DNA of 64,000 nt from Halicephalobus mephisto (Eukaryota > Nematoda > Chromadorea > Rhabditida > Panagrolaimidae): positions 372,001-436,000 of the forward strand of contig SWDT01000061.1 of NCBI GenBank assembly GCA_009193035.1. The letters run 5' to 3'. Position 1 is the first letter of the stretch; the number at the start of each line of letters is the position of its first letter. The position numbers were made by a program, and so were the translations under genes. The notes under the pieces are model-generated. The model saw nothing but the letters and a program-made list of their open reading frames with translations, had not been told where the DNA came from and made no database searches. Positions 10,827 through 22,500 of this stretch are shown in pieces.

Positions 10827-11961
10827 ATGAACAGCCTCGACATTCTGAAGCAGGTAATAAGCAACAAAAGAAAAGCCACGGAGGAATTGGCGGTAAGTTT
10901 CGATTTTTTGAATTTTCAAAAATTTCGTTTTTTTAGAAAGGAAATAAATTTATCCGATTAGGAGATATACCTAACAAAGCCAAGCAGAAATATGAAGAAC
11001 AACAAAAAGGACTCCAAAAAGTCGAAACTGATGTAAGTTTTTTTTGGAAATAAAATTTATTAATAATAATGATTTTCATATATAAATTTGAAATTTGCAG
11101 ACTAAGAAGAATTTCGACTTGAATGCAGATGCCATCTTGAAAGATGTGGAAGTCATTCCTCGACAAGAAGCGATCAAGAAATTGAGAGAAAGAAATTTGC
11201 CGATCCGGGTGTTTGGAGAAACGGACAGGGATTCATATATCAGGTTGAGGAAACACGAGGTAGATCAGCCGGATCTGGCGATTGGATGGAAGAACGATTT
11301 CCATGCTGCTGAACAGAAGGCCCAAGAGGAAGTTTTGGATGAAATCGTCAAAGGCACATATGGAAGAAACGAAAAATCAGAAGAAATGTTCCTTGAGCCG
11401 ACGGAACAACTGTGGGAGGACATCAAAAGGAGGGCCATCAGTATCGGAATCCACGACGATCCAGCTGCTGATTGCTCTGTCGTCCACGATTTCTTTTTGT
11501 TTATTCTTTCGAAATGGAACAACAAACTGAACAACAGGACTTTGGAGGAGAAAATGCACCCAGTCGGGAAACTTCAAACTTCAAAACACCGTCAGACGGT
11601 CGAGTACATGAAACCACTACTCAACAATCTTAGAAAAAAAATCGTCAACAACGACGTCAGATGTCACTTGGTGAACATCACAAGATTGGTCTTGTTAGAA
11701 CACGACTACGTCCAAGCGAATACCGCTTTCATGGAGTTGGCCATCGGCAACGCTCCATGGCCTGTGGGAGTCACTCGATCAGGTATCCATCAACGGCCCG
11801 GATCTGCCAAAGCCTACGTCAAGAATATCGCCCATGTTCTCAATGACGAAACCCAAAGGAAATACATCCACGCCGTCAAAAGGATAATCACCAAATGTCA
11901 AGAATATTATCCAGCAGATCCCAGTAAATGTGTAGAATACGTTAAATCGGATTCCCCTTGA
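10827..11961 (+). CDS. prp-18: Pre-mRNA splicing factor PRP18
   Basis: Exons 10827-10892, 10937-11032 and 11101-11961 give 340 residues, matching the usual length of about 342. Family role: second-step splicing factor that helps align the 3' splice site with the U5 snRNP. The N-terminus reads MNSLDILKQVISNKRKATEEL. A PRP4-like (SFM) motif lies at about residues 72-110 (PRQEAIKKLRERNLPIRVFG, then ETD). The C-terminal Prp18 domain covers about 190-335 and includes the conserved loop NAPWPVGVTRSGIHQR. The start is the first Met of the exon and fits the family N-terminus. sart-3 follows 392 bases downstream on the same strand. Confidence 0.95.
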
Positions 11962-12353
11962 TTTTTTATTTATAAATTGTTAAATTTTCTTGAAAAACTT
12001 TGAATTCACAGTCGTTTTTGTCGATTGAATATCTTTTTTTATTTTTTATTGGAATTTTTAGTGAATTTTCGGAATATTTTAGGATTCTATGGGAGATTCT
12101 GGAACTTTTGATAATTTTGAAGTTTCTAAAGTTCAATGGAAACTTCTAGAATCTCCCACTGGATTCTATGATTCTGGAACTTTTTGGAATTCTAGACTAA
12201 TTTGTAGAAGATTCTAGAATACTCTGGAAGTTCCCAGAATCCACTGAAATTATTAAAAAATTGAAATTTTTAAAAATTTTATGAAATATTTTAAAATTCC
12301 GAAAAAACTTAAAAATTTAAAAACACTTTTTTTTAATAATTTAATTTTTTCAG
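11962..12353 (+). other. prp-18/sart-3 intercistronic region
   Basis: 392 AT-rich bases with GGATTCTGGAA-like repeats, including GAAGATTCTAGAA at 12207-12219, a perfect three-unit heat-shock-element match. It ends in TTTTTTCAG directly against the sart-3 ATG, which looks like a trans-splice acceptor that leaves no native 5' leader. Confidence 0.5.
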
Positions 12354-15300
12354 ATGGGAGATGATTCGGCTCAAAGTATCGAAGAACTTCTTGGAACGAC
12401 GGATTCGGGAGTTATTTGTCAGTGTTATGAGGATTTGTTAGAAAAAGCCCCTTCTGATTCAACGACATGGCAAAGTTACTTGAATTATTTGAAAGAAAAA
12501 AATTTGCCACAGATTGTTTCTGCTTATTCTAAATATTGCAAGTTGTTTCCGGATGATATTTTTGGTTGGCAAGATTACATTTTTCATTTAGAAAAATACG
12601 GTAAAGAATGGAAGATATTAGAAGATGTGTTTAAAGAAGCGATAGAATTTGCGGAAGATTCATATTCTGCAATGACGTTGTTTAGATCAATAACCTATGC
12701 TAAATTACGGTATGAGAAAGCAATAGCTGTTTTGGAGGACGTGGAACCGGATTATTCGTCAGTTTTGAAATTTTTTGAAGAAGGTGATAATTATTTAACT
12801 CAGAATTTTGGAAATATAGATGTTACTTTTAAAAGAAATTATGCAAATTTTGCATTTGGATATTTGAAAGATGTAGAACTTGGAAGAAAAATTTGGAAAG
12901 AAATTTTGGCTTCTGGAATCGGAAACAAGGCCAGATGGTGGATTGAAGCGGCGGAACAAGAAAGAAAATTTGGATCGACTGATATGGCTAGGAAATTACT
13001 GTATAGAGGAGTGAATTCTGTTTTTGAAGATCCTATGGAACTTTTTGATTACTTTGTTCAATTTGAAAGAGAAGAAGGTACATTTGATCAAATGTCGAAA
13101 GCTCTGAAAAGAGTCAATGATCAAGCTACGAGAATTGCGGAAAGGGATTCGAAAAAAAAGAAAAAAGATGATAAAAAAAATAAAAGAAAACAAGAATTTA
13201 ATCAAGATGAACATATATCGCCGATGAAGAAAATTAAAGAACAAGAAATTGTTATTAAAGATAAAGATGGATTTGTTGTACCACCTATTCCTGTTAGATC
13301 TCCTAGAAGAGATAGATCTCAATCTCCAAGTAATGGATCAACTCAATTACCTCCATCATTGAAATTTGACAAAAGTCCATCACCAAAACCGATTGAAAGT
13401 CCCGAAAATCGATCAATAAATAATTCAGAAGAAAAAACAATTTTTATTTCGAATTTGGATTTTTCAACAAAATCAAATGAAATAAAAAAATTATTTCCAA
13501 ATTGTACTGATGTGAGATTAATCCCAAGACCAGGATCAGATTTATCTAAAGGTTACGGTTATGTGGATTTTGGAACTTCAGAAGCAGCGAAAGAAGCGTT
13601 GAAAATGGACAGAGAAACAATTAAAGGAAGACCAGTATTTGTGAGTGAATATAAGCCTCATGAAAAAGGAGAACATGCGGAATTTAAATATTCTACTGAT
13701 ATTGAAATGAATAAATTATTTGTTAAAAATTTACCATTTAAATGTGGAAACAAAGAACTCAGAGTAAGTTGATTTTTTTAAATTATAATATTCTAAAAGT
13801 TTTGATTTTTCAAAAATTAATTTTTTTAATGTTTTTATTTTATTTTTCCAGAAATTTAATTTTTTATTATTTTTATTTTTCCAGAAATTTAATTTTTTAT
13901 TGTTTTTATTTTTCTAGAAATTTAATTTCTTATTGTTTTTATTTTTCAAAAATTAATTTTTTTGATGTTTTTATTTTTCAAAAATTTAATTTTTTTACAA
14001 ATTTTTTAATTTTTTCTTTATTTTAATGTTTTTATTTTTAACTTGAAAAGCTTAGTACTTTTATAGGTTTTTGTTTTTAGAGGTGTTTTTGGTTGTAGGA
14101 TAGTTGTTTCCCAGCTAAATTTTCTCCCTAATTTTTTTTTGATTTGTGCTAGTTTCGAAGTTTTTTTGAATTAATTTTTTAACTGTTGAGTTAGTTATAA
14201 AAATTAATACAAAAATAAAGGAGGTAAATTTCGCGAAATAAAAAAGCAGAATTACCGTATAGCCGTAATTTTATAATTGTAGAAAATAGACTCAATTTTA
14301 TTAGATAATTTTTTGCGGATATAAATCTTCTGAAATCCTTGCAAATTAATCTTTAATTTTTTGTAAATAAATTTTTAAATCGCTTATGAATGAACCCTCA
14401 AATCTGCTATAAATAACCCCTTCGAACTTCCTGTAAATATATTTCTAAATCTTCTTTATGGATGAATCATTAAATTCTCTTGCAATTGAATTTCTGAGCT
14501 GTGTAGATGAACTCTTAAACTTTCTATATTTCTGAATCACTTTTATAAACAAATTAATAAATTTTTTTGTAAATAAACTTTAAAATTTACGAATATATTT
14601 CTAAATCTTCTTTATGGATGAATCATTAAATTCTCTTGCAATTGAACTTCTGAGCTGTGTAGATGAACTCTTAAACTTTCTGTATTTTTGAATCACTTTT
14701 ATAAACAAATTAATAAATTTTTTTTGTAAATAAACTTTAAAATTTATGAATATATTTCTAAATTTTTTCACAAATAAATCCTTAGATTTTTCGTAAATAC
14801 TTAACTTCCTGAAAATTAATTTTTGAATTTCTTAAACTTATGTATTTTTGAATTTTCTTTGTCAAAAAATCTCTAAATTTTTTTATAATTGAATTTTTAA
14901 ACTTCTTATTAATGAATTTCTGTTTTTTTGGTAAATAAATCTTTAAACATATTGTAGATCAACCTTTAAACCTCCTGAGAATGAACTCTGAAATTTTTTA
15001 TAAATGTATTTTTTAATTTTTTTATTAAAAACCTTAAATTTTTTATAATTTAATCCCTGAGGCTTCTATGGGTAAATTTTAGACTTTTTTATATGGGAAA
15101 TTTTAAATTTTGTAAATGATTATTTGTTTATGAAATTTTTATTAATTTTAAAATTTTTATTAATTTTAAAATTTTTATTAATTTTGGAATTTTTATTAAT
15201 TTTGAAATTTTCAGGAAGCTTTTGAATCGTTTGGTGAAGTAAAAGATGCAAGAGTTGTGACGAAGAAATCAGGTCAATCCAAATGTTGTGGATATGTGGA

Positions 15301-15499
15301 TTTTGTGAATGAAACTGATGCTAGGAAGGCTATTTCGAGTCAAATTGAAATTGGAGGAAGAGTGATTTCTTGTTATATAAGTAATCCGCCGAAAAAAATA
15401 GAACAAAAATCAACTAAGAAAAAATTGGAATTTGATGGTGGAAGGAAATCCAGAATTAATGCTTTTGTTCCTCGATCGGTGGCAACTAAGAAGACATGA
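12354..15499 (+). CDS. sart-3: SART3-like U4/U6 snRNP recycling factor
   Basis: Two exons, 12354-13763 and 15215-15499, give 564 residues. Residues about 15-260 are HAT-type helical repeats (WQSYLNYLKEKNL, WQDYIFHLEKYGKEW, WWIEAAEQERKFG). A Lys-rich segment at about 265-285 looks like a nuclear localisation signal. Two RRMs follow: RRM1 at about 360-432 (RNP2 TIFISNLDF, RNP1 GYGYVDFG) and RRM2 at about 453-530 (RNP2 KLFVKNLPF, RNP1 CCGYVDFV). This order is that of SART3, which re-anneals U4 and U6 snRNAs after splicing; the human protein is longer (963). RRM2 is split by an intron of 1451 bases, long for this window and full of repeats. The C-terminus (INAFVPRSV) may be an LSm-contacting tail, by inference. 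Confidence 0.9.
13830..14747. repeat. Repeats within the long sart-3 intron
   Basis: 13830-14030 holds about five copies of a TTTTTCCAGAAATTTAATTT unit. 14436-14747 is a clean tandem pair with a period of about 156 (ATATATTTCTAAATCTTC ... TTTATAAACAAATTAATAAA), differing at few positions, so the duplication looks recent. Confidence 0.7.
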
Positions 15500-15970
15500 C
15501 GGATTTTTTAAACGAGTCTTATGTAGGTTTTTTATCTACCGTAATAAGGGTCAGTTTCATATTTTGTCAAGTATTTGTTTATTCGGAATTGAATAAAGTT
15601 ATGAAATTTTTGAATATTTCTATAAAGGATTTTTGGAATAATGTGGATATTACGGTAGAGTGGATTTTTGGATACTGTAAGTTTGAAAATGAATTTTTTA
15701 TAAAAATTTTGAAATTTGGAAATTTTTGGATTTTGATAAATTTGAAGAAGATAGGTATTACGATAGAGTGGGTTTTTGGATACTGTAAATTCGAAAATAT
15801 ATTTGAATTTTTTATAAAAATTTTGAAATTTGGAAATTTTTGGATTTGGATATTGGGGATTACGGTAGTGGAATTTAAGAAAATTGGAAATTACGGTAAA
15901 ATGGATTTTGAACATTGTTAGTTTGAAATGATGATTTTTTAAAAAAAGTAAAACTTTTTTTTCTTTCCCT
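15500..15970. repeat. 3' flank of sart-3 with a three-copy tandem repeat
   Basis: About 100-115-base units begin near 15648, 15755 and 15858, each with TTACGGTAGAGTGG or a variant followed by TTTTTGGATACTGTAA. Open frames of about 130-140 codons exist on both strands here, but they are products of the repeat, low in complexity and mutually overlapping, so I do not call a gene. Confidence 0.65.
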
Positions 15971-16124
15971 AAGGCAACACCTGACTATTGATTTCGTTGA
16001 TGAAAAATAACTTTAAAATGTTAATAAACATCTTTATTGAAAATTATTTTTTCAGATTTTAAAAGTATTGGAATATGTGTGAAAAAATATTTTTCTTTTT
16101 GTGTTTCGTTTTATCAAAGTTGAT

Positions 16125-16590
16125 CGTTAAAGTTCAAAGTCAAAGTTGATCATTAAAGTTCAAAGTCAAAGTTAATCATTAAGGTTCAAACTCAAAGTCA
16201 AAGTTGATCATTCAAGTTCAAAGTCCAACCTCGGAGTTTATCATCAAAGTTTATCATAAAAGTTGGTCATAAAAGTTTATCATCAAAGTTAGTCATCAAA
16301 GTTGGTCATCAAAGTTCGAAGTCAAAGTTCAACCTCAGAGTTTATCATCAAAGTTCGAAGTCAAAGTTTATCATCAAAGTTGATTTTCAAAGTTGGCCAT
16401 CTAAGTTGAAAGTCAAAGTTCAACCTCAAAGTTCGACCTCAAAATTATCATGAAAGTTGATTAATAAAGATCGACGTTAAAGTTAATGATTAAAGTTAAC
16501 AGTCAAAGTTAATGATTAAAATTGAAAATCAAAGTTGATAGTCAAAGTTCAAGGTCGACAGTTAAAGTTGATGACCAAAGTTTGACCTTG
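16125..16590. repeat. TCAAAGTT short-unit array
   Basis: More than twenty copies of TCAAAGTT or CAAAGTT separated by about 5-15 bases (TGATCATTAAAGTT, TTATCATCAAAGTT and so on). TCAAAG is the complement of CTTTGA, the core site of TCF/LEF (POP-1) factors. A second array of the same motif, mainly in the other orientation, is at 49675-49995. Confidence 0.75.
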
Positions 16591-16689
16591 AACTTTGAAC
16601 TTTTCCTGTTAGACAGGATTTGTAATTTTATTTCAAAAAGCGTTTCATCCAATAGTTTAAATCCATTTGAATTCTTCGCTTCGAGATAT

Positions 16690-16865
16690 AATTTAAAATT
16701 TTTCGCGTTGGGACACAATTTTTAGAAATTTGAATTTTTCGTGTTGGGACACAATTTTTAGAAATTTGAATTTTTCGCGTTAAGATACAATTTTTTGAAA
16801 TTTTGAATTTTTCGTGTTGAGACACAATTTTTGAAAATTGAAATTTTTCCCGTTGAGATATTAAT
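16690..16865. repeat. Five-copy tandem repeat, period about 38-41
   Basis: Units read TTTTTCGTGTTGGGACACAA followed by TTTTTAGAAATTTGAA. The core resembles GTGTTGGGAT and GTGTCGAGAC motifs in unrelated arrays at 24410-24830, 31040-31400, 41350-41640 and 58092. Confidence 0.75.
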
Positions 16866-16999
16866 CATTTTTTATTTTAATATTGATATATCGAATTCAT
16901 AAATTTGAGTAGAAATTTTTTATTATTTTGACATGAAAAATCGAAATAACTTGTAACTTAGGAAAAATCGAAGTCTTGGATTGGGGGCTGAACGACAGT

Positions 17000-17480
17000 T
17001 CCCCCCTAGTGGCATTTGATCCCCCTCTATTTCGCAAAATTTATCTCATTTACATTGTTTTTGTATTAATTTTTAAATAACTAAATTAAATTAATATCTC
17101 AGTTAAACAAAAAAATAAATTTAAAAATAATTTCGAAAAGAAGAAAATGGGGAGTAACTGCCGCTGGGGGACGACTCTCGTACAGCCAAACTGGGGGTGT
17201 TCAGTAAGGCTAAACGAGTTACCTCTTAGTGACATTTCCTCCTTTTATTTCGCTTTTGTATTATATTTTTAATAACTAAATTAATATCTTAGTTAAACAA
17301 AAAAATAAATTTAAAAATAATTTCGAAAATGGGGAGTAACTGCCGCTGGGGACGACTCTCGTACAGCCGAACTGGGGGTGTTCAGTGTTTTGTCGGCTAT
17401 TTGTCCGGCTTCTAAATGTGCCAGCCAGCGCTAGTCGCCGTTTCGTGGCCGTTTATTCCTTATTCTGGAATTGTGTTCGA
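17000..17480. repeat. GC-rich element duplicated in tandem
   Basis: Two imperfect copies of about 170-210 bases (near 17000-17212 and 17213-17383) share TTCGAAAATGGGGAGTAACT followed by GCCGCTGGGG, ACGACTCTCGTACAGCC and AACTGGGGGTGTTCAG. This is much more GC-rich than its surroundings. No coding capacity is seen. It could be a mobile-element remnant or a structured RNA; I cannot decide. Confidence 0.55.
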
Positions 17481-17689
17481 AAAGCGGCATTTGTGGAAAG
17501 TCTGTTCTTGGATGGATTTTTACTTTTCCCAGACTTAAGTATTCTTAATTTAGGATTTTAAATAACAAGTAAAATTACACTATTGAAAAAATTAAATTTT
17601 TTATGAAATTTTCGAAATTTTTTTTGTTGGTAGAGAAATTGTGGTGTTTTAAAGACCGGAAACGAAGGCCGTGACGGAAGTGTCTCGAC

Positions 17690-18250
17690 ACGAATTCCCG
17701 AAGTTTCTGGTTTTAAGTCCTTCTAGGAATGGTTTCTGGATTCTGAAGGATTTCTGAAAATTTCCAGAAGACTTTAGAATCTTTTTGTTTAAATTCTGGA
17801 GGATTCTAGAAGTTCTGAAGAGATTCTACAGAATTTTAAGAACTTTTAGGAAACTTCAGAATCCTTAATTTAGATTCTAGAAACTTTAAAAAGATTCTGG
17901 AAAATTTCTAAGAACTTTCAGACTTCAGAATTCTCTTATTCGAATTCTGGAAGTTTTGAAAAAATTACGAAATATTTCTAACTTTTATAATTTTAAGACT
18001 TCAGAATCCTCCATTTGATTTCTGGAAGTTTTATGAGATTTTTGCAATACTGTAGAAGACTTCAGAAGCTTCTATAAGATTCCAGAAGTCTCTAAAAGAT
18101 TCTAAACAGCTTCAGAATCCGCCATTTAACTTCTGGAAGCTTTTGAGGAATTCTGGAGGATTTCCAAAAACGTTCAGAAGACTTCAGAATCCTCCATTTA
18201 ACTTCTGGAAAATTTTCCGATTTTTTAATTTTAAAAAATTATAAATTTTC
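17690..18250. repeat. Degenerate TTCTGGAAGATT/TTCAGAA minisatellite
   Basis: Many short units such as GATTCTGGAA, GATTCTAGAAG and CTTCAGAATCCTCC, with inverted GAA/TTC triplets about every 5-10 bases. Same family as at 8300, 12100, 28270, 32740, 52120, 53330 and 58150. Confidence 0.55.
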
Positions 18251-18879
18251 TGATTTTTTAACTTCTGTAAGGTAGATGAATCTTGAATAATCTCCTCATA
18301 GACTCCTTGACAACCGTCGAACAAGTTCGTGTTATCGAAAAAAGACACAAGTACTCCCTAAGCCAGATATTTACTGGAGGAACGGCGGTTGTTGTGTCCG
18401 CGCGGTCTTTTCTGATGCATGATGAAACACATCTGCTGGCCAGGCTTGCCAACCGTCACACGTGTCTGAAAAAACTAACTGGTCGTCGTTTTACCAGTCA
18501 GAGAACAGACGCCGCCAGTCTTCTCTTTCATTTTGGCGCGTTCTTTTTTCGTTTTCAAACTGCTCAATGTTGGTTGTTTTTTAGTTTTTATTTTTTACGA
18601 AAAAAACTACTTAAAATCATATATATTATGATTAATGTTGATCATAGTAGGGAGTTCTGAAAGTGACCATGAGTGTATAGTCAAGTTTGTCCACGTCACG
18701 TCTGGAAAAGAACGTGTTTTATCATCGATTCCCGACTGCAGCTGCTGACGAGCCTTTGTTTTGTCCTAAACTGCTTGATTCCGTAAATAATGTCCAAAAG
18801 TACCCCGTTTTGTTCTCGTCAAACACGTCCGAACTGTACTACCTCGGTAAATATATGTTCGAATTTTTTAATTTTTACA
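18251..18879. other. GC-richer unannotated stretch
   Basis: Moderate-GC sequence with a 125-codon open frame (18283-18660). Its translation has no recognisable family and becomes Phe/Leu-rich at the end, and no start context, paired splice sites or homologous opposite end was seen. Probably the distal 5' flank of the homeobox gene. Confidence 0.4.
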
Positions 18880-19480
18880 TAAAAATCCTCTACGATGCCG
18901 TAGGCAATGGCCATCCCGTCATGTTGTTTTAGAACATCTATCACGTGCGTTTTTTAAATTGATATATTTGCGTTTTTAGATTTTATTTTTTAAATTTTAT
19001 GTGAAATTATAATTTTTTGTACAATGTCACAGGCAATAGGTATGTTGTCGTGATTTTGTTGAACATGTATTATGTGAATTTTTTTATATTGATATATTTG
19101 TGTTTTTAGATTTTTATTTTTTAAATTTTTCATGAAATTTAAAATTTTAGGTAATATCAACGGCAATGACCGTTCTCCCGTGTCTTTGGTGAACATTTAT
19201 GACGTGTACTATTTTGACATTGGTGTGTATGCTCGTTTGCGTTTTTATATTTTTCCGTTTTCGTACCAAAAGTCGTTAATTTAGTATAATGTCGACGGCA
19301 ATGGCTGCTCAGTTAATGTTTTCAAAAATTTTTGTCTTATTAATATATTAATTTTCTATATTTTTGGATATTTTTACAAAAAAACGTTTATTTAACGTAA
19401 TTTCGACAACAATAGTCGTGTTTTTTTGAGGATTTCTGTCGTGTGGTATTTCGATATATTCGGTCGTGGTTTTTGAATTA
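18880..19480. repeat. Five-copy degenerate array abutting the homeobox gene start
   Basis: Units spaced about 110-138 bases begin near 18891, 19020, 19150, 19288 and 19398. Each carries a variant of GTCGACGGCAATGGCC, and most also TTGATATATTTGCGTTTTTAGA. The array stops about 20 bases before the acceptor (AG at 19497-19498) used by the homeobox gene, whose own start reads TTTCAGACAATGGCAACAG, similar to the unit core. Confidence 0.65.
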
Positions 19481-19501
19481 GGAAATCGTTAGTTTCAGAC
19501 A

Positions 19502-22500
19502 ATGGCAACAGCAGTAGTCGCCCCGACTCCTGTCCCTGGTTGGCAGGAAGAAGCGGCTTTGGAGGCGGCTTCCCTCTGCGCGAAAGTCCTGGTTGAACAA
19601 GAAAAAGAAAATTCGAAAAACACGAATATTGAAGATGAATGTAACGGTCCAAAAAATGAAGATAAACCAAAACCTAAAGTAGAACCAATAACAGAATGGC
19701 AAAAAAAACAATTTGAAATTTGGATGGAAAAAAATAAATTTAATATGTATCCATCGAGAGACGAAAAGGAAAAATTGGCCGAAATGCTTGACGCAACTTA
19801 TCTTCAGGTTTTTTATTTTTCAATTTTTTTAATTTATTGGTTTTTTTAGATTACAAGATTATTTGCGAATCATCGTCGTAGGTTTTTGAAAAAGAAACCC
19901 ACAACGTCCCAGACAGAAGTGAAAGAAGGATCCATCGATCGATTAATGACGTTTATCAAAGAACCATCTGATTGTCTTATTCATGATGAAACAAGCACAA
20001 GTGAAAGATCTATTTCACCGATTATTCGATTTGATGATGGAGCATCTGAAACGGATGATTCTCTTGCAGCTATATGTGGTGCCGTAGCTGATCAGATTCA
20101 CGATGATATTGAAAATAAACAAAAGAATATAAATTCTGGTGAAATTCAAAAGAAAAAACGAAAACCAAGACAGAAAAAAAGAAAAATTTCTGATCGTGAA
20201 GCAAAACTAGAAACTACAGTTGACGAAATTCTCAGCAAAGTAAGCAAAGAAGAAATTGAAAAAGGTAAGTCTGTCTTTTTTCCGTAACGAGTCTCAGACT
20301 CGCCATTTTGCCACAGAATTTACTTTTTTAAAGGAAAAGTTGTTTTTGTCTTTTTCAACCAGCTGACTAGTCTGAAAGTACTTTATTTTGGCGGGACTGA
20401 ATGCACTTTATACGTCGCGGACAGACTTGTTTGTGATAATGGAAGCTATGGGTGTTACATTTGGCTTTTTTCCAAATCAAGAAAAGGCTTAGTCGTGGGG
20501 GGTTTTTGAATGATGACCTTTGTTTTTTTCGTTAAGGTTTGTTTCCATCGCAACTGTAAGGGGAGGTCAGCTCGATTTGTATGTTTGCTGTACTTTGCGC
20601 AGTTTAAATTATACATTTCTATTTTGAAATTTCCGTCAATTGACTGTTTTAGTCGAATGTTGTTATTGACTGAAAATGGATTTATTTTTTTTATAACAGA
20701 CTTTACGTTTTTTATTAATAAACTATTTTTTAAAAAAACTAAAATTTTATAGAAATCAATTTTCAATCTTGTGATTTTTAGTTTTTTGATAAAACTTAAA
20801 TTGTCAAAATATGACTTTTTTATTGATATAAAAAATCGATTATTTCGATATTTTTTATCTAGACGATAATTAATCAAAAAATAGTTTTTTTTTTCATTTG
20901 TCCTTGAAATGTCGAAATGGACAGCTGGCAACAATGGCCTTGAGGACAGACGTGGAATATTTTTTTAGTAAAATTGATTTTTCTTTGTCAAATTTTTTTT
21001 CTAAAGTTTTTCAAAGCATTGACCAATTCTTTGGAACTAGTTTTTTTGTCTAGACTTTATATCTTTCGTTTTCATTATTTTGTAAATTCATTTTTTTAAA
21101 AAATATTTTAAATAGTAAATTTTTTGTTTTTAATTGACGTTTAGCTGACGTGGACTTGAGAAATAAAATTTTAAATGATTTTTTAAAAGATTTTCAAAAT
21201 TTAAAGTTAACTAGTAAATTGTGAAATAAATGTATTTCGTTTTCTTTTTAGAAAGTAATTATGACCATGGCAACAGCTGAGCTTTGTTACATGTGACGTA
21301 AGAAAAATCGCGAGACGATAAGTAGGAATGTCTGGCTTTTTTTCTTTCTTTAATGTTCTGGAAAATTCTATGTTGGCGACCTCCCAAATTCCAAGATATA
21401 TGTTAGGAAATTTTTTATGAAATCGATTAGTTTTGAAAATGTTGCGAAATTTAAGAAATTTTTATGAAATCGATTAGTTTTGAAAATGTGCGAAATTAAA
21501 AATTTTTATGAAATCGATTAGTTTTGAAAATGTTACGAAATTTTGAAATTTTTATGAAATTATGTTTTTAAAAATGTTGCGAAATTTAGGAGATTTTTAT
21601 GAAATTGATTAGTTTTAAAATGTTGCGAAATTTAAAATTCTTTATGAAATTAATTATGTTTTTAAAAATGCGAAATTAATTAGTTTTGAAAATACTGTAA
21701 AATTTAGGAAATATTTGTGGAATTAACTGTTTTTTAAAATATTATAAAATATATTTTAGGGAATATGTTAAGAAGATATCTGGTTTATCCTTCTAGGAAT
21801 CTTCCGATGAGTTTTTTGGATTAGTTGTTGGGAATTTTTTTAACAATGTAATTTAGAAAATGTTTTTTTATAAGAGTAAAGAAATTATTGTTTTTGATAT
21901 ATTAAAATTGATTTTTTTGATTTCGGAAGAATTTCGTAATTATGTTTCTGGATTTCGTAATAATGGTTTTTTCGATTTCCCGCGCAAAAGGTCCGATTTT
22001 TTTGAGAAAGGAAAGAATGGTGATTTTGGCAAATCGCCATAGAAATCGACTCGCTCTTTTTTTTGAATTTTTGACTGTCAGAATTTTCTAAAAATTGAAA
22101 ATATTTCGTTTTTTTTAGAATTAAAAAGTTTTTATTTTTTCTGAAATTAAATAATTTTTTATTTTTTCTGAAATTAAATAATTTTTAATTTTTTTAAATT
22201 CCCGCGAAAAATATGTGAATTTTTTGAGAAAACGTAGAAAATTAAAAATCACTAATAAAATCAACTTTTTTGATTTTTTTGGGGTTTGAGAAAATTGTTT
22301 CTAGACTATTTCGTAACACCTAATTGTCTGCTTTTTTTTGATTTTTTATGTCCTTTGCAGACAGAACTTCTGGGGTATTCTAGATTTTTTTCGCGCTGAA
22401 TTTTGGGACAGCATTTTTTAACTTGAACGAAATAGTTTAAGTAAACATTTGACTTGCGTTGATCTCAGGATTTCCTGTGATGCTTTTACGGCTGCCTGGG

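Noticed and set aside
13742..14026. 94-codon Phe/Tyr-rich frame in the sart-3 intron
   Set aside because: Translates a tandem repeat and begins inside the splice donor region.
15496..15921. 141- and 127-codon frames on opposite strands
   Set aside because: Both arise from a three-copy AT-rich repeat and have low-complexity Phe/Lys/Asn content.
16125..16590. CRISPR-like appearance of short repeats
   Set aside because: Repeat units and spacers are too short and irregular, there are no cas genes, and the organism is a eukaryote; it is a minisatellite.
18283..18660. 125-codon frame upstream of the homeobox gene
   Set aside because: No family resemblance and no splice or trans-splice support; Phe-rich end. 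Left as unannotated sequence.
20455..20934. 159-codon minus-strand frame
   Set aside because: Lies wholly in homeobox gene intron 2, Lys/Asn/Ile-rich with no motif; expected by chance in such AT-rich DNA.
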